From Bryoerythrophyllum caledonicum (Eukaryota > Streptophyta > Bryopsida > Pottiales > Pottiaceae), in assembly GCA_963971425.1 (NCBI GenBank), contig OZ020514.1, forward strand, positions 24,540,602-24,604,601: a stretch of DNA of 64,000 nucleotides, given 5' to 3'. The position numbers and the translations under genes are program-made. Below are positions 44,521 to 56,459 of this stretch, in pieces (the stretch's first letter is position 1; every line of letters starts with the position of its first letter). The notes under the pieces were generated by a model that made no database searches, was not told where the DNA came from, and saw only the letters and a list, made by a program, of their open reading frames with translations.

Positions 44521-46019
44521 TTTGGCTTATTGAGTTTTGAAATTGTATTATGTATCAAAAATAAAAAAATAAAACCATATTTCCAACATATTGAAACTAC
44601 AAAATGTACTACCTCGGGTACATAAAATAAATGATAGTTATCTAAAGACAATAACACATATATAAAATAAATAATGGGTATTTAAAGTGAGTAGTAGGTA
44701 TATGTAGTACATAATGCATATATAATGGGTAAATTTTATTTTTCATTTACATATGTTTATTTAACTTGGGATTGCCCTGGTCAGTTGATGACAACGGGGA
44801 ATGTACTTGATTCGATTTAGATTCGATTTGAGCTTACAGGTTTTAAAATACAAAACATGCAAACGTAACTTTAACACACCACCCTCCGCTCTCCCCGTCG
44901 GGATGACGGGTACCAACCCTAGTGTAGTATGAAAAACTAGGAAATTGATTCCACACTTCACTAAAGCAGACAAAGAAGCCTTGAATTTAACCCCGAAAGG
45001 ACCAAGACATTTTCCCCTCAAAATCACTCCAAAATTGCCATTTTCAACGCATTCAGCACGAAATGATACAAAATGTTTTTTTTAAAATTAAAACCATAGG
45101 ATCTCATACTAGAGCTGTATGAGAGTGTGTGGTGAAAATTTTGGTAAGTTTGACTGCACGGATTGAAAGATATCAGCCTTTGAAGTGAGACATAATCTCT
45201 TTTTGAGGTCATACTAAACACCTTCAACAAACTTCGACCACCTTCTATGACGACTTTTTGCACTACGGGCCGTGAATTTATTATGTTAGCTTGAAAAAGA
45301 TCATGTTAGGCACATGTGCACCAAATTTTAGAAGTAGAAGAGGTGTAGAAGATGTCTTAAAAAATCCTGCAATGCAACTATGTGCTGAGAATCAACAATA
45401 CATTATATATTTTGCATATATCATATCCTTCTCAAATTTTTGAAATTCACAAATCCGTACAGTAGATGCAAAGATCTCATATCCTTTCAAAGGGGACATT
45501 TTTTTTCTTTTAAATGGACAAAAACTCGAATTTCTATTGAATTTAGAAATTATTAAAGTTTAGTGACAGTATTTGTAATATGTCACACTAAACTGCTGCA
45601 CTATTTGTATATGTAAGTGAAAATAAATTGTAACTTTTGAACCGTATGTCGGAATTCTTTGAAATTTGTGTCTACGCAAAGTTAATCAAAAGTTGTTCAT
45701 TCACTAAAAATTCTCAGAAAATAATGCTTAGAATTGAGAACGTGGTACCTTATCCAAACTCAAAATGTCCTTCGAGGGGACTTTGGTACTTTATGGGTTA
45801 AACATGCTTTTACTCAAATATGATCTAGGTTTTCTAGAAGATTTGAAGCTTCCTTGACCCAACGCATCTTTAGTAAGGGAGGTCCCTTATACCTACATGC
45901 CATGTGCACTGATTCGGAATGAATAGGGCGGTGTATAGGCATGTCGGATCTTTCTTCCTCTCCACTGAAATAATCTTGGTGTTTGGAAGGAATGCTATAG
46001 GCAGTACTCTTATTGAGCA
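44521..46019. other. Gene-free AT-rich stretch
   Basis: Short TATATAAAATAAATAATGGGTA-like repeats occur at about 44640-44730; otherwise I see no structure. Small ORFs here have no recognisable content. Confidence 0.5.
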
Positions 46020-46242
46020 GAATTGTTCCCTCACATTCTCACTTGGGCTCTACAACGTCCACTACATTGTCTTGCCTCTCCGCATTGCTCGCATCGGCCA
46101 TACCTGTCAGAAGTGCTTCATCCGTACAATCTTGCTCATCCTGATCTTCCCTATCAAACTTGTCTACCAATTATTCTAGCAACCCTGATGGGATGTAGAC
46201 ATCTTCGAGGGTGACAATCTCATCTTCACAAAAGTTAGCCAT
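46020..46242 (-). pseudogene. Acidic ORF start with in-frame stops, unknown function
   Basis: From ATG at 46242 the frame reads MANFCEDEIVTLEDVYIPS, then TAA (probably CAA), then LVDKFDREDQDEQDCTDEAL and VVDVVEPK, then TGA. The composition (acidic, no stops other than those reachable from Gln or Arg codons) is that of a real but decayed coding start. It does not match any family I can name. It could be an N-terminal exon of another TE gene. Confidence 0.4.
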
Positions 46243-47609
46243 TTCTACAAAACTAGTACGTAATGTTCCTCTAATACATTGTTGTAAACCGTCTTACTAC
46301 CAATAAAGGGAAGGAGATGCAATTCCTATAGGTAGGGAGTCTTTTAATTTGAGGTAGACATTCATTTTAGGTCATATCAATGTAGTACAAATGGAAGGGT
46401 CCTTACACCACAACTAAGGTGGGCCAATAAAACCTTATCGATTACGCCACATGGACATAAGAAAGCCTTGCAAATTAGTTGAATGTTAAAAAGGAACACA
46501 AACAAGACCAACAACAATCCTAGGAAGTTGAAAATCAAGTGTTGGGGGGAGGGGTGGCAGACACTCCAACATAGAGTGTTTTCTTGATTGACATCACGTC
46601 CACCGGGTGCACCTACTTTGTAGAAATTTTGTTGACGTGGACAACACCACAAGCGGCGGTGCTATTTTCATTGAAAGAAACCGAAGAAGAAAACAACTCA
46701 ACACTATCTTTGTAAACCCTGACATCCTAAATCATGTCCACGATTCTAGGGATTGATCCACATCAAAAACACTTCAAAACTGTTTAATTCTAATGCAATG
46801 AATCAAGAAGGAAAAAAAACTTTCATTTCTAGTTTTGACCAAAGGCTCTCAAATACGATTGAATGAGTAACATACTCACAGAATTTCATAAACTTTGACC
46901 GCAAGGATTGAAAGATTATAATGTTTAAAGTAAAACAAATGGTTCACTTCCTTTCCTGCGTTGAGTGGATCAACAAAGTTTGACTTCACTTGGTGTCAAA
47001 TATTTGCACTACTCAAGGTATAAACCCATTATTGTGTTGAGCATGATGTTAGGGAAAAAATAATTTTTTATGTGGAAAAGAAGAAGTTTTTTTGGTACCA
47101 ACAATGTGTGACAATAGAGTTTTCCTCAATGTACTCAGGGTTTAAATTCTGATTGTCACCCCGAAACGCTGATAGGGGTTGTACACCTGAAAGTCCACTT
47201 GTTTTTTAGTAACATGGTGGTTTGGTTAACTTTGGGGTTTATTTCATAAATTATGATCCTTTGTCAGCCAACCAACATGCTACAGGGTTAATCATCTAGG
47301 CACAATCACTGTCCAAACTAGATGCAAGGTGGCATTGGTGACTCCAAATTACTAATTTGGTTACATTAGCTTGTTGCATGCACGTGGCCCATAAAATATG
47401 GAGGGTGAGAATTTTCACCCTGCAAATATTGTCGTATTTAAATCTCATCTTGCTATAGTGAATAGAAAAAGACACAAGGTCGTTAAAGGACGCTACACCG
47501 GGTCTTTTTGGCTGACACAAGGTAGCCACCCTTTAAACTCAGACTTTCACAAAAAATCTAATGTGTTAAAATGTTTGATTTGGGTTAATAAGCTATTTTT
47601 TAAAGGCAC
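46243..47609. other. Gene-free stretch
   Basis: AT-rich intergenic DNA. No gene, RNA gene or repeat array that I can support. Confidence 0.5.
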
Positions 47610-47880
47610 CACGACCTTGGTGTAGTGGTAGTGGTCATGGCACACTAATGAGGTGGTTACAAGTTCAAGTCCTATTGCCGGTGTGGTGCCCACTACTATA
47701 GTCCACCCAATTATAGTGGGGGGTTCCAAGGCCTCGTTGTATGGGGACCCACAAAGCCCTTGGGGGAGATGACATGTCGGTTGTCTCTAAGGCAATTAGT
47801 GTAGGGAAGCACTTTGATTAGAAAAATATTTTTCCTCGGGAGGGGGAAGTAGTTCTATTACACTAGCCTATGTCCCGTGG
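47610..47880 (+). mobile_element. tRNA-derived SINE-like element
   Basis: Box-A-like TTGGTGTAGTGG at about 47618 and box-B-like AAGTTCAAGTCC about 35-40 bp downstream are spaced as in a pol III promoter. Unpaired acceptor arms rule out a tRNA gene. A GC-richer body of about 200 bp (GTGGGGGGTTCC..AGGGGGAAG) follows before AT-rich DNA. Boundaries are approximate, and no target duplication was identified. Confidence 0.5.
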
Positions 47881-48905
47881 GCATATGCTTAGTGAAGAGA
47901 ATGAACAAAGTTCACTACATTCACGCCAATCTCCTTTGGAAACCGTAGTTTTTCTATTTGTTATTTTTAATTAAAGACAAAAATTTATTCATACATTATA
48001 AAGGGGAAAATATTACTTGGTAGAATTGAAAATCTCACATTCAATAGAGTGTCCTAGCAAAAGTTTTTCGAGGAGCCCAAAGTGCCTACTTGCCCCATTT
48101 GAAATTCAAAAATCTATAATTTTTTCATTAAATGTCGAATTTAGGAAAAAAATGATCTCCCACTTAGGTCTTAGTAATGTCCTTCTACAATTAAAATTTC
48201 AAAGTAGATTGTTGGAAATTGACACCAAAAAAACCTGACCAAACTTTCAAAAAGCCTATTTTTGATACTTGGTCCTATAGGGGTTAAATTGGTCTTGAAA
48301 CCGTGACATATTAGAGTATTGTTCTAGATGAACACACCATGTACTTCACCACTTATTTTATTTGTGGAGGAACTTATATGTTGAGATTTTAGTATGCTTT
48401 ACACTTAAAAATAGAACGGGTGGTAGTAGAGATAAATTGTCAATCCATTTCCTTGCTGAAATTTTGTCAAAATTATTTGACATTCAATAAATTGCAATTC
48501 GTCGATTGGCATAATATATATTTCTCGACACCATTATAAAAGGTCATTATCTCCATTAGCACTCAATTATTTCATGTGTTTTTCATGAATTGTTATGGAT
48601 TTTATTGTATAAACATATATAAGGACAAAGATTTGAAATCAAATTGTGTAGGTTGGAGTCCCAACTCTATTTTGACCAAGTTATGCCTTATAGTTACCAT
48701 ATTTATTTGACCAATGATAGGGCTTTAAATGAAAACCCTACAACGTATGCAAACCAACTACAACAACAACGACTTTAGGTTGAGTAGAGCAAAGAACAAG
48801 GGAAAGAAGGGGTATTGAATGAGAGTATTTGCAAAGCAAATATAATATCTACATCAGTGGTTGTAATATTTTGCAGATATCTTGGATTATAGGAATGTTA
48901 GTTTA
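47881..48905. other. Gene-free AT-rich stretch
   Basis: No supported gene or repeat seen. Confidence 0.5.
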
Positions 48906-49118
48906 TCATGGCATGTCCTCAGAGCTTTCGCACGACGAAGAAATTACATGCAGCTCTACGTTAGCCTCATCGTCTATGAATTGAAGAACACGCGGATCAA
49001 GTGAACGTTTTCTACTTTTAGAACACGGGGATGATGCAGCTACCTGCCTAAGGGCCTCTTCTCCTTGCCATGGAGCCATAATGTAGTCTCTAGACAGGGA
49101 ACAAACGTTGGCCATCAT
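48906..49118 (-). CDS. Small ORF of unknown function
   Basis: A 70-aa minus-strand frame starts MMANVCSLSRDYIMAPWQGE and contains a basic stretch (CSKSRKRSLDPR) and an acidic, Ser-rich tail. Its composition is more protein-like than most short frames nearby. It is on the same strand as, and about 0.9 kb downstream of, the DUF7869-type gene. It could be a separate exon of that element or chance. No family recognised. Confidence 0.25.
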   Translation of the reverse strand: MMANVCSLSRDYIMAPWQGEEALRQVAASSPCSKSRKRSLDPRVLQFIDDEANVELHVISSSCESSEDMP

Positions 49119-50019
49119 TCTACAAATGCCACAATCAAAGTAGAGGAAACGTGAGAAGATGCCATATTTAACCCAATCTCGACATTTAAAAATCTAGATT
49201 GGTCAAAGTCCATAATTAGTCAAGGAATATCATGGTACAAAGTGTGGAAATGCTTCGAGGGATCTTTTACGGGATTCTTTGACTGGATCAAATTAGATAG
49301 TGATTAAAACTTTTGATTGGCAGAAAATGAGTTGTAGTAAAATTACAAGAATTGAAAGGAGTCATGATGTAGCGTGCGAACTAGGTCAACCAACAGGAGG
49401 ATCCACCGATGGGACTCAATTTACGTAGAGAAAATACAATTTCAATCCCACAGATGTTATTTGGCTCCTTGCAATTAATGAAGTACAAAACGTCATGCAA
49501 GTTAAAACATGGACATACACTATTATAGAAATATTGCAAAACAACAGTATGGCTAGATTTATTAGCAACAAGACTGATAAATAAGGGTCGTAGGATCCTC
49601 CGACGCAACAAAACAATAACATACAAAACGTTAGTTGATATTAATTGGCAAAGCGACGAAAATACATGGTAGTCGTGAATGTGAGGAGTCAAATGTTAAT
49701 TCATGCAACATACGTAAGAATCAAATGTAGCATGCACGCAGTTGCAGTAGGGACAAAAGTGTCTAGGAAAGGCTGATACATTGTAGACAATAAATGAGAA
49801 GCCACAAATGTTTATGCATGTGCATTAAAATTACAAGACATGTGAGATTCGTACATATGCCCTAGCTAGGTAGATCTACAATAATCGAACGATCCTCCAA
49901 ACGAATTGGAAAACTCCTATAGGGTAGAGGGCTTGCCTTGTTTCAATTGCATCGAAGGATCCATCGATTGAATTATAAACGACTATGTGGTCATGGGTCC
50001 GTGTTGTTTGCGGCTACAA
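49119..50019. repeat. Spacer with family-5 GATCC words
   Basis: Gene-free region with GGAGGATCCACCGATGGG (about 49395), GTAGGATCCTCCGACG (about 49590), GATCCTCC (about 49891) and AAGGATCCATCGATTG (about 49955). These resemble the GATCTCCATGGAGATC-type words upstream of the DUF7869-type gene at 53.5-53.7 kb, so both flanks of that gene carry the motif. Confidence 0.5.
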
Positions 50020-53000
50020 GGTTAATCATTGATGCAATTTTGTCCCTCTGTGGAATTGTCCGTGTCTTCGGATCCAATTTCTTTGACCAAGAGGCAAACA
50101 AGACGGCATCAACATGAACGCTAACTGGACGTCAATTTTCGGGAACCCACGTCGATGTCCAACAATCCTCGTACTTCTTTTTGTGGTCCTTGAACGCATT
50201 TCTTGGCTTCCAGAATTGGAAAATGAACTTTCCATACTCCTCATGTCCAACTTCTCTATTGACTATTGAATGCGCTCTTCCTAACCAGACATGATATATT
50301 TCAGGGTCTGAGGGACGGAGTAGGATCCATGATCTCGGTACGACATCTCGCCATGGATTCAACGACTCATTTGGCTTTTCCGAGCGTGGACCACAGTAAA
50401 TTTCAAGTTCGACGTCTTCAGGTGTGACATCTCCTCCAGCACTGAGATATAAGGGAGTTCGACTTGTCGCACTCTAGTCATGGATTGGCTAGAAGCCTTC
50501 TACCAGGGCCGAAGGAGTGGGAGGAAGAGGTTGTTCTAGTTTTGCAAGTATTGCATTCCAGTAATCGACATAAGGTGGAAAATCCCTTCGAAAGCCCTTA
50601 TATGAACACATCCCTTGTTCCCAGTATTGTATATAACCTCGTATTCTAGACTTAATGAACGACCTCTTATCGAGTATTTTGGCAGCTTTCTCTCTTGCCT
50701 TCACTTGATTGGCGATTGAAGAAGGAACCTCGTCTCCCCACAATCGCTTGAACGGAACTGGGTTTGGGAAGCCGAAAGGTATGATGGGATTGCCGTTGTT
50801 ATCCTCCTTCCAAAGACGTAAACATGGCTTGTTTTGAGGTAGCCAATGCTGATCAATTGTAGACATCTTGCAACGCATGACGGGCCAACCGTCTTCATAG
50901 ACGTTGAATTTGAAGAGGTGCGTCTCTCCAAAACCAATAAGACTTTGTGCACCATTACTTATATAACCAGAGACAAAAGATTTGAAATTTGCAACCTCCT
51001 GAACAAAGTCGGGCATAAACTCATCTCCTGCGATTCCATGAAGGACTTCATCAAATCAACAATGACAAATGAATTCTTATTCTTCAAGGCCTTGGAAAAG
51101 TGGCTGAAGTATGCATCAGTATCCTCATGTGTGTACCCGACTAATATGAAACCAACTTGGGTTTCCTTGAACACCCTTCGGTAGTCAACATAGATAAGAA
51201 CGCCATGAGAAATTGGTTCTCATTATCTTTTGCAGAGTTGTCTAGCTGCAAATATAGATTGTTTGGTAGTGGGATGGCTGTAGTTGAGTAGTACGGTACC
51301 ACCGTAGGTAAAACTTCCATACATCTAGACTTCCCTTTAAGCAATGCCACAAAGAATGACTTTGTTGGCTCGTAAGGGAAAAGTCGACCGGTGACGCGAA
51401 TGGATGGTTCCTCGAGACGTTGAAGTAATCTTGCAATGGACAAGATGGTATAATTTGAGTCTCCCGGCTACAAGTCAGTAGAATAGTGAGCGTCTCCATG
51501 TTCGTGCGTGACCATGCCAGTGACGTTCACCGGGAGCTGACCAAGACCTAAATTTTGTTTCGTGGTAACTCGCATACGAGGGATGGCAATCTTGGCAGTA
51601 TCCATTTTATTGTGGATAATGCAAATGATTTTGCCCTTCTTGCGTTTAGACTCCTCTCTCTAGGTATGGTACACACGCCTACACGAAACTTGGTGGTTCA
51701 AGTGTGCATGTCGTTGTTCAATTAATGACACATACTCGGCGGAGCCCTTCATGGATTTGCTAATGAATTGTTGAAGAGTATCACAGAGGGCGCACTTTGC
51801 AAACGAACTGCCCACATGTTTTACAGCAACATTGTTGAAGAATTCCTTCTTGATTCTACTTATAGCAGAGTGAGAAACCTTGGGCAACCCGTACTCCAAG
51901 TTTGTCTGCAAACATAGAGAAACAATGAGAATCAACAACATCAACATTGGGGCTACTATTGGCATTGAAAGATCCTTCGATCACATTAAAACTCGTATCG
52001 CTTCCAGTAACGGTGAGTACAGACATGTAGGCATCAAATACGACCAAGTGATCGTTTAGATATTGGAAGTTGCGAAAAGATTGCGTGAAGACAATTTCAA
52101 ATATGGATACGGGATCATTCATAATGAAGTGTAAGTGCTTTTGGTATCGCCGCGCAATGGGAGTGGTTGACCAAGAAGGGTTATTGGAGCAATGAGGTGG
52201 GTTTTATACATGTTTACCTCTCTGGCGTCAGCCTGAATCCTCTTCCAGCTATGACTTGATGGTAAAAACTTCACTGTGTCCGTCCGCCGTGGTAAAGTCG
52301 TCCACATTTGGTGAGGCATGTGATTGGCGTTCTCATTGATGATTGCTGAAATCGTACCCATTGCTTGCACGATTCCAAGGCGGGGACGTTTGACGCTTCT
52401 GTTCTCGTGCGTTGATGACAAGATACCCTTTTTGTATTGGTCAATATTGCTGTGGAATGTCGACTTTGGTATACCATGAATTTTATGCCACGCTGTTGCG
52501 CAGACATCTTGACCGAGCAAAGTAATGTAGGTCCGTTTTCGATTATTGCCCACGTGACGCAGTTGCCCGCCCACAGCAATTCCATATTCCCGCCGGTCAT
52601 CAAATTCCTTCGGAAACAAGGTATCTTGGGAAACAAGGTATCTTGGGGCCGAATTAATCGAACACAGTCGTCAGGGCAATATGATAGCGAACTGGCCGCT
52701 TGAACCACATCTTGACAAGTCTTCTTTGAGTACGCACTAAGCTTCTCCTCAATTCTCTTCTTGCAATGAATAAACCAATACGGTGCTTTTGGACGACCAC
52801 CAAGATGCGCATTTGGGTCCGATGCTTCAGGAATTCGGATGAAATGAGCAATCGTCTCGCTAAGGCCATAACCGCCCTCGAGTCTACATTCGTGGATGGG
52901 CCACCTTTGATGACTCATATTGTCATCTTGATCCTCGATGAATACGTCAAATACAGTAACGCCAATGTTTTCCTCCCCCAAAGTACTGTCCTGGAATGGC

Positions 53001-53497
53001 TCATCGGGTAGAGAGCAATTGACATGACCAAAGGCAATTAGATTCCCATCACAGCCATGCCGACGAACCACCATTCCCACCCATTTTGCCTAAGAGACAA
53101 AATGAGGGGCGCAAGTGGAACCGAATGTATTGTCTACGTCCGAGCCCATCAAAGGATCCCTCAATTGCAACACTACCTGCAATGCCTCCGAGACAACCGT
53201 TCTACCAATCAAATCCGCTAAGAGAGATACGCCTTCTTGCAACGGCCGAATAATAAGATTGCGGGCCTCATGAGATATCTCAGTAGGTCTAAGAAGAGAC
53301 ATTGCGACCATGGTGAGATTGATGTCGACACCAAGCCAATGCCTAGTGGGTATCGCTTCAATGACAATTCTCTTCCCAATAGCGCCATGGTTTGAGTAGC
53401 AAAGGGTAACTTCCATGCCGGGGCTAAATTCATTACGCCAGTTAGTGTCGCTAGCGACACCGCCTCTATACGTTGGATTAGCAAATACATCCGGCAA
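50020..53497 (-). pseudogene. DUF7869-type transposase-like gene (copy C)
   Basis: The reading frame enters at about 53497 (DVFANPTYRGGVASDTNWRN), with a TAG near 53091 (CAG likely) before AKWVGMVVRR, the counterpart of HRLWVGMIVL in copy B. Then come LLGQDVCATAWHKIHGIPKS, NENANHMPHQMWTTLP, SSFAKCALCDTL (zinc-type), SNYTILSIARLL, LQLDNSAKDNENQF and LVGYTHEDTDAYFS, the same ordered blocks as copy B. The C-terminal part has VQEVANFKSFVSGYI, YIQYWEQG and a module with ILLRPSDPEIYHVWLG. A 17-bp tandem duplication at 52613-52646 shifts the frame, and further shifts and stops follow. Divergence from copy B is high, so they are different families of the same superfamily. Its motif (family 5) also differs from that of copy B (family 1). 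Confidence 0.75.
52613..52646. repeat. 17-bp tandem duplication inside copy C
   Basis: Two exact head-to-tail copies of GAAACAAGGTATCTTGG. Seventeen is not a multiple of three, so it breaks the reading frame between VRLIRPQDTLFPK and the following EFDDRREYG block. Confidence 0.95.
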
Positions 53498-53509
53498 TCC
53501 TTAAGATGT

Positions 53510-53800
53510 AGACATCGATGGATCCTTTGATCCTAATTTGAACCCGATAATTCCGAAAATCTGCCTATGTATCCGAGTCACCCGGTATTAGACCCAGGAT
53601 CAAAGAATCGAGCGATCAACGTAGGGATCGGGGGATCTCTCGATCTCCATGGAGGATCCCTATGGAGGGGGAAAGCTATTTTGCGAGCGTAGAGCCGCGA
53701 GCGGAGAGCGGCAAGCCTTGGTTTGCAAGTGTAGAGCGCAAAAGAGATGAGATTTTGTACAAAAAGTAAAAGCGTAGTAAAATTTAAATTTAAAGTTAAA
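53510..53800. repeat. Upstream family-5 palindromes and inverted repeat arm A
   Basis: Words such as GATCTCCATGGAGGATCC, GGATCAAAGAATCGAGCGATC and GATCGGGGGATC lie just 5' of copy C. From about 53625 to 53790 the sequence (CTATTTTGCGAGCGTAGAGC.., GAGCGGAGAGCGGCAAGCC..) is the diverged complement of 60665-60850. Confidence 0.75.
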
Positions 53801-55127
53801 GGAAAATTGAAAATCAAGGTTTAGGATAGGGTCCTATAGCCGTGGAAATTGGACCACATTTGGAGATTCAGATGTTGTCATGATGTACTAGTTCACCACT
53901 TTAATTGAAATTAGATGAAGGTTTAGAGTTGACATGGGTATTACTATCCTATGATCGTGGTAGGAGTTGCCTAGAAGAAATTAGTTGATTGCAGCAAAGT
54001 AGGGGAGCAAAGTTGGATTCAAAATGAAATTTGAATTTGTTTTTCATTAGAATGAGTCAGAGGGTTTTTAAAGAGGAGCACTTCAAATTTAAATCAAGTG
54101 AAAATTACATTCATGAGTTTATGTGACTAAAGGTGTCATTCAATATTAACAGTATAAGTATAGAAATTATATTCTCTAAAGCAAAATTTAGAAACCAATA
54201 TGTCCTCAATGGACATGACAGAGAAAGAACAAGGTCTACTGCTAGAGGGACGGTGCACAAGGAGAGATATTGAGACAACTCTTTTGAATTGATAACATGC
54301 TGATAAAATGGTATTTAAAAGAGAAGAAAAAGGGAACCAAAACAAAGGACTTTACCACTAGTAAATTGTGGAAAGTCCATTCTATCAGATATGTTATAAT
54401 GAACTAAAATTGTGGAAATATGCGGGGGTGAAGCAATGGGCATCACGCCTATAGGCTGCCCATGTCAGCAATCTAGTGCACGTGCGCAAAGACCGATAGA
54501 ACTATTGGAGATATGGTTCCATACAGAATTCAGAAAACAACATCAATTTAGCCTCATATGTGGGAATAGCTGGAGATATGACGTTTAGGACATCTTGGAT
54601 GTAAAGATGAACCAGTAGGTTGGCTGTAAGGGCCTTGAATCAATTTTGGAAGTACAAATAATCCTCAACAACGTCTTCTTGTGGAAGCCTCATTTCGGAT
54701 AGTGGGATGGTCTATTCACGTAGGAGGTGACATGCATTAAAAGATGAAATAATAGGGTAAAAATGATCATAATGGTTTTAAATAGCGAAGTCGCAAAGGG
54801 AGGAGGCAAAGAAAAAAAGAGTGAAGAGAGGGAAGGAACGGCAAGAATAAAACAATGGGAGAAGAGAAGAAAAACGGCAAGAATAAAACAATCGGAGGAG
54901 AGGGGAGGAATTGCAAAAATAAAATAATGGGAGGAGAGAGGAAAAATGGCAAGAATAAAACAATGGAAGGAGAGAAGAGATACAACAAGAGTGATTTTGG
55001 AGGTATCTGAGAGAGGTGGTGCATATTTAGTAGTGCGAGAGGAGTGTCCAAATTACATGTAGGTGGGCGACATTATTTAAATTTGGCAAGAATTGTTGGA
55101 GAGAATAGTGAGACTGTAATTTAGGAT
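53801..55127. other. Gene-free stretch with a purine-rich minisatellite
   Basis: At about 54820-54990 there are four tandem copies of a roughly 40-bp GGAGAGAGGAAAAATGGCAAG-like unit ending AATAAAACAATGG. The Leu/Phe-rich minus-strand frames come from this repeat. No other feature seen. Confidence 0.65.
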
Positions 55128-55540
55128 GGCAAAATCCAGGCTGAACGTGGACTTGACCGAGCTGGTAAAAGAGGGACCTCATAGCACTGTAGAGCTTCTA
55201 TTCTGGAGAAATTACGAGATCCTGATAGAGCTAGAAGTAGAAGATAATGTTGACATGACATTTAATGCGATTGAGGGATCAATAAAAGCACACAAGTGAG
55301 TTTTCTTTGTACTCGCAAGTATTTAAAGCAATGTTCAAGCATGAGATGCATAAAGGAATAACTTCCATGGTGGATCCACCGAACATTTCCATCAACGGAT
55401 TAAAATTGTTCTTGGCGCTTTTGTAGATCATGAGTGGGATTTACTTTGATGGGCCTGAAAATTTGCTAAAAACCTCAGTTGAATTTGAGGACGTTGTAGA
55501 TGTCTACTATGATGATGGCCAATGGCTATGCAAACCCAAT
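55128..55540 (+). pseudogene. BTB/POZ-domain pseudogene
   Basis: From ATG at 55128 the frame reads MAKSRLNVDLTELVKEG, later VDMTFNAIEGSIKAHK, then TGA (CGA ancestor possible) and VFFVLAS. After a one-base shift it continues VFKAMFKHEMHKGITSM, NISINGLKLFLALL, TAG, IMSGIYFDGPENLL. The order D-x-T-F, I-x-AHK-x-V, S-x-VFKAMF-x-HEM and a downstream hydrophobic helix is that of the BTB/POZ core. BTB proteins dimerise and commonly act as Cullin-3 adaptors or transcriptional regulators. Two stops and one shift mean it is dead. It may be a captured host gene or a TE accessory gene. Confidence 0.7.
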
Positions 55541-56459
55541 GTGAATTTTCTAGTCACAAAATACAATCATCATGGATAAGCAAAGCAAAATTAGAAATAG
55601 ACAATGATAACATGGTGCAACAGTGCGTATCAACTGTGGCGGTGGTGTCAAGGACCACAACTCTCCCCTTTGTAAGGGCCGCAATGAGCGTGTGGAGGAA
55701 GATTCACTCTTTCTCGTGGGAGCCTCCTTATGAATGGAACCATTCATGGATTGAGACTCAAACAAAGAATAACTGAAGAAGACATTTGAATCCGAGACCT
55801 CCATTGTAAACTGCACGAGATCTTCATTTACAACAATTCAGGAGCAATCACCCTCCATCGCATTTTGGATGAAGAGAAGAATTTGAAATCATTGACATTG
55901 AAACAACATAGAGAAATAATTTGAAATGGAGTTAGAAACGGAGTTAGAAATGAAGCTCATTAGAAATTAATTGAAGAAAAGATAGGAGACAATGTGAATT
56001 GAATAGTGAAGCTAACCTTAACTCCCGGGTTTGCATAAGAGGAAAGAGGAAGGTCATTGATTCCCTACCACTCCCGATGCACTTTAAGATTATAGGCACC
56101 GCGTATGAAAAGACTTCTGTTGTGATATCAAAAACATTAAAGCAAAGACCAACATCTGCTTTGCAGAGAAAATTCTCTTTAAATTTGAACAAGTAATCCA
56201 CATCTTTAACTAAATACTTGTTCTAGAATAGAATATGAGTTGCATTCATAGATATTCCATGAATGGAGAGGCCATCCTTTACGTATGCTATAATCAAATC
56301 AAAGCAAAGTGTTTGCAGTGAAGGGATAGTGCGGCGCTTCAAGTCTGTTTCTTCAATTGTAGACGGGGTAAAACACCAGAGAATGAGAAAGGAAAAGGTG
56401 CAAATTAGTCATCACTAAGAACGAAGGTTGAGTACAAGGCCAAACATCTGCACACCTGA
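55541..56459. other. Stretch without a supported gene
   Basis: A plus-strand frame at 55999-56196 (RKVIDSLPLPMHFKIIGTAY) might be a further exon of the BTB pseudogene, but I recognise no domain. Confidence 0.35.

Noticed and set aside
47610..47690. tRNA gene
   Set aside because: Box A and box B are present, but no cloverleaf pairing and imperfect box B; better read as a SINE head.
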